A stretch of 64,000 bases of DNA from Cerrena zonata (taxonomy: Eukaryota > Basidiomycota > Agaricomycetes > Polyporales > Cerrenaceae), in assembly GCA_038087015.1 (NCBI GenBank), contig JASBNA010000006.1, positions 186,001 through 250,000 on the forward strand. The letters run 5' to 3'. Shown piece after piece: positions 59,099 to 64,000 of the stretch. Made by a program: the position numbers and the translations under genes. Position 1 is the stretch's first letter; each line of letters begins with the position of its first letter. The notes below the pieces were generated by a model. That model saw only the letters and a program-made list of their open reading frames with translations, was not told the origin of the DNA and did no database searches.

Positions 59099-60796
59099 CT
59101 AGACTTTCATAAGAACCTCCGGAGTAAAGTTAGCGAGCAACGGAGGATATTGCGGGGGTAGATGCTGGTAGGTGGTACTAGAATGCTCTACACCTGTCAC
59201 TACCTTGCTGACAAATAGAAACCTCGAGTCCCGATGTTCACGTAGCCGTGGAGCGGAGCGTTGAAACGCTAAGTGATTCTCAACGTCAAAATACATGAAC
59301 GATGAAACGAAAATTCGTATCTTACCGCCCGGCGATGAAGTGTTGATATCAAGGGAACGTAAACCTGTTTGAGTGATAGAAACATCTCTGTCTAAGTAAG
59401 CCCATTTGGGTCGATAACAATGAGAGCCCGTGGACTGTAGATCCATAGATGAACGGTATGACCATAGCGGTAGCGAAAAACGTTCCGCCACCAAGTAGAC
59501 GTCAAACCATGTACTACTAGATAGGCGAAGATATTGCGTTACATATCGTCAACGTCTCCGTTACTCTTCCTCAGGAAGATATGTATAGATGTCAGATTAG
59601 AGCCCGCGTACATATTCAGAAATTCTACTTCATACATTGATACATCGGGATTATCCAGTGCCACATAATGATTTCGCCGCCGATAGACACTTGCACAGTG
59701 CCGCCAGTGGTGTATGATAGGAAGTTTGCGGACTGCCGCCATCCGCTTCCAAAATAGAGCGCGCCAGTCCCGAAGAGAACTTTCGCCAAGTTGCAAGCCT
59801 AATCCCGTACCAAATCATGAACAGAGTGTGAGAGGCATGTTGTCAAGTCTCGTATGGATTGGTTAGGTTTTACCTACGAGCTGGATCAGGTTGGATCTCA
59901 CGGATATTCATTCAGAAGATCTTAAACCGTCCGAAGATCAATAGTTGAGAGATGTTTGGCCCAAGATGTCAATTACTTACCGCCTCCGACGGCCTGGATT
60001 GTCGTAAAGTGGAGCGTTCAAAGCCAGGATCATGGGATTGGGTGTCTAAAGTCTGGAGAAGTATCCTGATTGCTAAACACACCAGAACATACTCTTGAGC
60101 TCGTCAGATGCAACAGGGTCCGATTGTACCTAACAGAAACCTGGAAGGGTGGGTTATTTTCTCATGTGCTTCGTGGAAGGACATATGGTAGCCAAACTGT
60201 ACCCACTTGCGGCTTCGCATGACAGAGCAACCCATCAGCGACGAGTACAGTCATACGACTCTGTACCTCTTGCGCAGCGGACACACGCGTAAATTATCCC
60301 CAACACTCAGGAGAACAGAAAGCTAAAGTGCCAGAGTGAGGGAGTCCGCGGGAGTGACGGTGGCGTCGGAAATACAAGCACCTATAGTCATCAGACCGGT
60401 TCGAGCCGGAGTCGAACTGGTTGCACTCAGCTGCTTTCTTGTCCAGTTCTTCTTCCGCAACGTCCAGACCTTCCCTCAGTCGTGTTGCCATCCCTAAATA
60501 TCACATCTCATCCGGGACTCCATTGTGCGGCCAAAGGGGCACATGCAGACTAACTTGTTTTGTATACGTCCCCAGGTTTGTGCGAATAACACATAGGCTT
60601 GCACATGCAAGTTAGAGACCGTCAGAGCAAGTCTACCTGCCATTCGGCCACTCTCCGAGCGAAGGCGTAAATGTTCGATTGATGGTACGTTACAACACGC
60701 CCCTTCTCCCATTTGTTTGGCTGATGTAGCTTTGTAAGTCGAGGGAGCATATGATGCCATATCGGCTGAATCTGCCATGTTGCGGTTCGTCGTCAC
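59099..60796 (-). CDS. Unrecognised multi-exon gene, structure unresolved
   Basis: Several minus-strand pieces look like exons of one protein: ATRLREGLDVAEEELDKKAA (60491 downward, coiled-coil-like), SSLRDWRALFWKRMAAVRKL and EVEFLNMYAGSNLTSIHIFL (59539-59796), then MDLQSTGSHCYRPKWAYLDR and VSSFMYFDVENHLAFQRSAP down to a stop at 59099-59101. The join between the last two needs either an unusually short intron (about 29 bp) or a different splice choice, so the model is not settled. No domain is recognised. Charged and aromatic composition suggests a soluble protein. It could also be a decaying gene. Confidence 0.35.
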
Positions 60797-61189
60797 GTTT
60801 CTGGAATCTGTCTCATCACTGCACGACAGCTATACTGTATAGTGAATCAACCAGAAGGACGGTAAGAAGATGAATATGTTCTATTTCTATCGTGACAGCT
60901 GCTTCAGTGAGTAGGCGTACATAGTTGAGGAAAGGCACTTTCCGCCGAGACGTATAGGGCTTTCTCCGGAACTTTGTTTTGAAATGATGAAAGGGAACCA
61001 GCAGAAGGCAAAATAGAAGAGTAATGGGGCAACCAATGACAGTGAGTCGTGATCACTCTCGTTAAAAGTACGGAATGGTGAAGAACCGTCCGTGACAGTG
61101 CTAAACAAATACGTTACGACGAATAAGTACGGAGATAAGGTAAATTTTGGGTAAAGGGGATCCGAAACAATGGACGAAGAAAGCCAGGA

Positions 61190-61743
61190 CTATGAGACAG
61201 GCTTGTCCATCGCGGTCAGCGATAGCTTGACAATTCGTCTACTGTCGATTCTGTCACTCCCAGATTCACTTTCGACGCTATATCTATTGTAAGCATGTCT
61301 TGTCGTTCTTCGAGGTTAAAGGGGACACTCACACGACATTGACAAACTTATGTCTCTCAAATCGAGCAGAAGGTGCAGAACCCGAGCTCGGTTTTCGAAC
61401 ATTTCGAATAATATAATATCCGCCGAGGACGCCATCCTATTGGAGAGTCAAGTTTTAGTCCCCATTCACATGGGCCAATCAGAATACTTACCCTATTTGA
61501 TTCGTCTCGAGGGACTTCGACCGCATTTTGCCACGAGACGTTTAGGCGGAAACCTGATGACTTGACCATGCTCAAGACGAACTTCTGCAGTTCCCCTCTG
61601 GAGAGCTCCTTGCCATTGATGGATATCTCGATATGATGCGAGAAAGTCTCCTCGATTGATTCAAGGCAATCCCGCTCTGTCTTGGCTTCGAAAACATGTT
61701 TTATGTGCTCAATAGACCATGCATAGATGGAGGGTAATGACAT
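61190..61743 (-). CDS. Small protein, possibly NTF2-like fold
   Basis: Three exons (61743-61492, 61436-61333, 61283-61190) join in phase to 149 residues. The sequence runs MSLPSIYAWSIEHIKHVFEA, ETFSHHIEISINGKELSRGE, SSGFRLNVSWQNAVEVP, DGVLGGYYIIRNVRKP and RFERHKFVNVVYSVE, ending KLSLTAMDKPVS. A helix pair followed by an 'FSHHIEISINGKELSR' strand and later beta strands resembles SnoaL/NTF2-like proteins of fungi, but no catalytic residues are evident. No signal peptide. The clean splice phases at both joins are the main reason for calling it a gene. Confidence 0.65.
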
Positions 61744-63624
61744 TGTGAAGAGTGGTGGGTACTGTGTAGTGGGGTTGGGAGAGGGGTACGTCGGGGGGAT
61801 GACACGGAATAACTGGAGGGCTCGAGGTGAGTTAAGCCTCGCATTTTTATACTCGGAGCTGGTGGGGACTCGGGCGACAATCGCCAAGATGAGGAGGGTG
61901 CTCTCATGTAACACCTGTCCTTGTCACTGAATCTGAGGAGATCTGGTTGCATTTCTGATTTGAGTTTACATTCACGATCACGTCTCGAGAATTACTGGAG
62001 GGAAGAGACATCGCTTCCGTCCTCTAAAACTTCTTATCGTCGCCTACTTCATACATCTCACGTTCGCACCCATACAGTCGTGGGACATGGCAGGATCCGC
62101 AATCTGGAGTCGGAAACACCCTCGAGTTTGGCAGATGTTACCCAAATGATCTGAATGAACCTTGTGGCGCATGCAGTTTTTTCATTTATAGGTTCTCAAG
62201 ATCTGCAGTCGCCGCAGCGGTGCGAGAACCCAAACTAGCCAGTGATTCGTCTCTATTCTTTTCAAATTACTAGTGCGAGCTCCCATTGGTTCTTACGAAA
62301 TTACAGTTGCTTTGTTCAAGACAAGGAATAACCCTGTCTCATCCTCAGAGCGGACCAGGAACCTTCTCCCTGAGCTCCGTAGGCCCCTGGAGTAACTAAC
62401 TTTGCCATCTGCTTCCGTGGCAATGATTAAGTTTCCAAGATGCGATCTGAGTACGACAGCTCTGCTCTTATTAGTCCTGGGCCTATCTGGTTGGGTGCGG
62501 GAATTCGAAGTCAGATCTATTACTAAAAAGCAACTCGTGTTTCCTCACCTGAACAAGGTGTGCTCGTAGCCGCCCGCGTAATGCCATTGGTTCGCTGTAG
62601 GAATTTGCAAAATACCAAAGAGACCCTACTATAGGCTGAACCAACAAGGAATGTCATTCGCTGGATGCACCAGCCTCGTGCATCGTAATTACAGACTTCT
62701 GTGATATTCGGCCTAATGCGTACACACTTCACCGGAAGTGACGTGAGACAGCAAAAGTCGCCCATTCGCCAACGTTCAAATAGCGCGTGTACATGGGGCA
62801 TGAGGAGCCTGAGCAAGTGCTTTTCTGTTGGGGTATCGGGAAACGTCGTAAATGATCTAGCTATTATAGGACCTCTCCTCCGGTGTGGGACCATGTCATG
62901 ACGTTGGAGAACCAACCATCGCATTTCAATGCTATGTGAAAGTCGTATAAACGTCGGGAAGGGAAGGCCTGAGCAATAACTCGACCAACTTGGCAGTTGC
63001 GCAGCGCGGCTGGCAGTTGCCGACCCAACTCTGCTGTATCTCCTCCGAGTCCTGCCATGGAATGGTCCAGAGTTTGAGATACATACTTTTCCATCTGACG
63101 TACAGGACGTTCTGACCGCATTCGACTGAAAGCATATCGTGTATGCTCATGATCGTGACAATGGCACACATCGACGTTCTACGCCACACATTCAAAGTAA
63201 CCCGCAAGATGTCCCTGTTTTGATATGAGAAATTTCAAGAGATCCCGACGATATCTACCTGACTGGGTCATTTCGGACCAATGAAACGTCAGGGAATCGG
63301 GTCTTGCAAAAACGTCGTCTTAAGACCTATTCATCGATTCATGCGACACGAACAAATGAAACAGCTATGGAAAGGATCTCGTGTCAGGCGGATCGACACG
63401 AATTATAGTCTGAGCCTAACATAGAGTCATTTAGCCACTCAACGAGGTAAAACTGCTGTCAATCAGGGCTGTGTTGTCAAATTGACACCGTCGGCGGCAG
63501 TTGTTGCAATGGATAGTGATAATAGCGTATCAAGACTCGGGGGAACACCGGAACTGTACAATAGGAAGTACAACATGGAGAAACGCAATCGACAACAGAG
63601 ATGGGCGGCGCAATGCCATGAGAT
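61744..63624. other. Gene-poor region with unassigned minus-strand frames
   Basis: Overlapping minus-strand frames at 62523-63207 (with PTEKHLLRLLMPHVHALFER and SMAGLGGDTAELGRQLPAAL) have coding-like composition but lie in different frames without convincing splice sites. I consider them the remnant of an unidentified gene at best. Confidence 0.4.
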
Positions 63625-64000
63625 TTACTTTAGAGCCTTCTTCATTTGCTAGAAAACCAGGAAAGAAGTGGGGTCAGCTCGGCGCCAAGAAACAATAAAG
63701 AGGTAGCCCTCTAGAGTCGGAAAAATCCAGAGGGGGTGGAGTTTGAGGGATACGTACCTCTTCCATTACATCTATATCTGTGGTCTCGATTCGCTGGATT
63801 TTCTTTCCTAGAGCTCCCTCAATCATTTGGTTCTGGGACCATGTCCGCTGGTCATGAACGAAGTTGATGGAAACTCCTTTCCGACCAAATCGTCCCGTTC
63901 GTCCTAAAGGGAAAAGCCGTTAATTTTTTTACAACAAGAATTCTACCGAAGTTTCCTTGATTGTCTTACTCACCAATACGATGAATGTATGTTTCGACAT
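63625..64000 (-). CDS. DEAD-box RNA helicase, DBP5/DDX19-like, 3' end only
   Basis: Exons 64000-63974 (partial), 63903-63758 and 63648-63625. They read VETYIHRI, then GRTGRFGRKGVSINFVHDQR and GALGKKIQRIETTDIDVMEE, then QMKKALK and TAA at 63625-63627. YIHRIGRTGRFGR is motif VI of DEAD-box helicases, and the INFVHD continuation points to the DBP5/DDX19 subfamily, which remodels mRNPs at the nuclear pore during mRNA export. A final exon of only 24 bases follows a 109 bp intron. The rest of the gene lies outside the window. Confidence 0.85.

Noticed and set aside
60395..60435. tRNA B-box-like string near 60400
   Set aside because: No matching acceptor stem, A box or cloverleaf; the region fits better as a minus-strand coding piece.
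1..64000. CRISPR array, operons or bacterial insertion sequences
   Set aside because: The sequence is eukaryotic with introns throughout, and no regularly spaced repeats are present.

Overview
The window looks like nuclear DNA of a mushroom-forming basidiomycete (Agaricomycetes). Genes on both strands are split by many introns of about 50 to 65 bp with GT..AG ends, there are no operons, and the gene content is typical: a laccase, a DUF6535 membrane protein, a MYND-finger protein, a lineage-expanded BTB/POZ family, and an unnamed Agaricomycete family of the 'LLCYKRGLANMFPDYP' type. Exon joins were built by hand from splice consensus and reading phase, so exact boundaries are predictions.

Layout. 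1-5 kb: 3' end of an NmrA-like Rossmann gene, a broken and an intact BTB gene, then a chimeric patch made of a duplicated gene tail joined to an orphan 3' fragment of the DIS3/RRP44 exosome nuclease. 5-15.3 kb: telomerase Cajal body protein (WRAP53/TCAB1) homologue, a complete laccase, a possible acetyltransferase-like gene, a microsatellite, a helical membrane-anchored protein (possibly Pex26-like) and PWP1 from a shared promoter. 15.8-19.2 kb: two members of the unknown family facing each other, with a small gene between them. 19.6-22.4 kb: DUF6535 protein. 22.8-25.2 kb: one BTB gene with an unresolved 5' end and one broken copy. 26.3-31.8 kb: secreted/anchored kelch propeller protein and a J-domain co-chaperone. 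31.8-35 kb: gene-poor. 35-42.5 kb: solo STAND-type N-terminal domain protein, a ferric reductase, and a complete NmrA-like gene related to the fragment at position 1. 43-50.3 kb: three more BTB copies (two intact, one broken) around a GPI-type cell-surface protein. 50.7-53.4 kb: Sis1-type DnaJ and a VTC1-like vacuolar protein, divergently transcribed. 53.4-57.6 kb: gene-poor. 57.6-64 kb: MYND protein, an unresolved gene, a small NTF2-like candidate, and the 3' end of a DBP5-like DEAD-box helicase.

Conserved housekeeping genes (WRAP53, PWP1, two DnaJ genes, VTC1-like, DBP5-like) alternate with young, duplicating accessory genes. The strongest unusual signal is the local BTB family: seven copies in 50 kb, three of them broken. 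All readable junctions share one intron position, and the C-terminal tail carries a recurring cysteine-pair pattern that looks like an undescribed zinc-binding module. Two copies also share a conserved upstream block.
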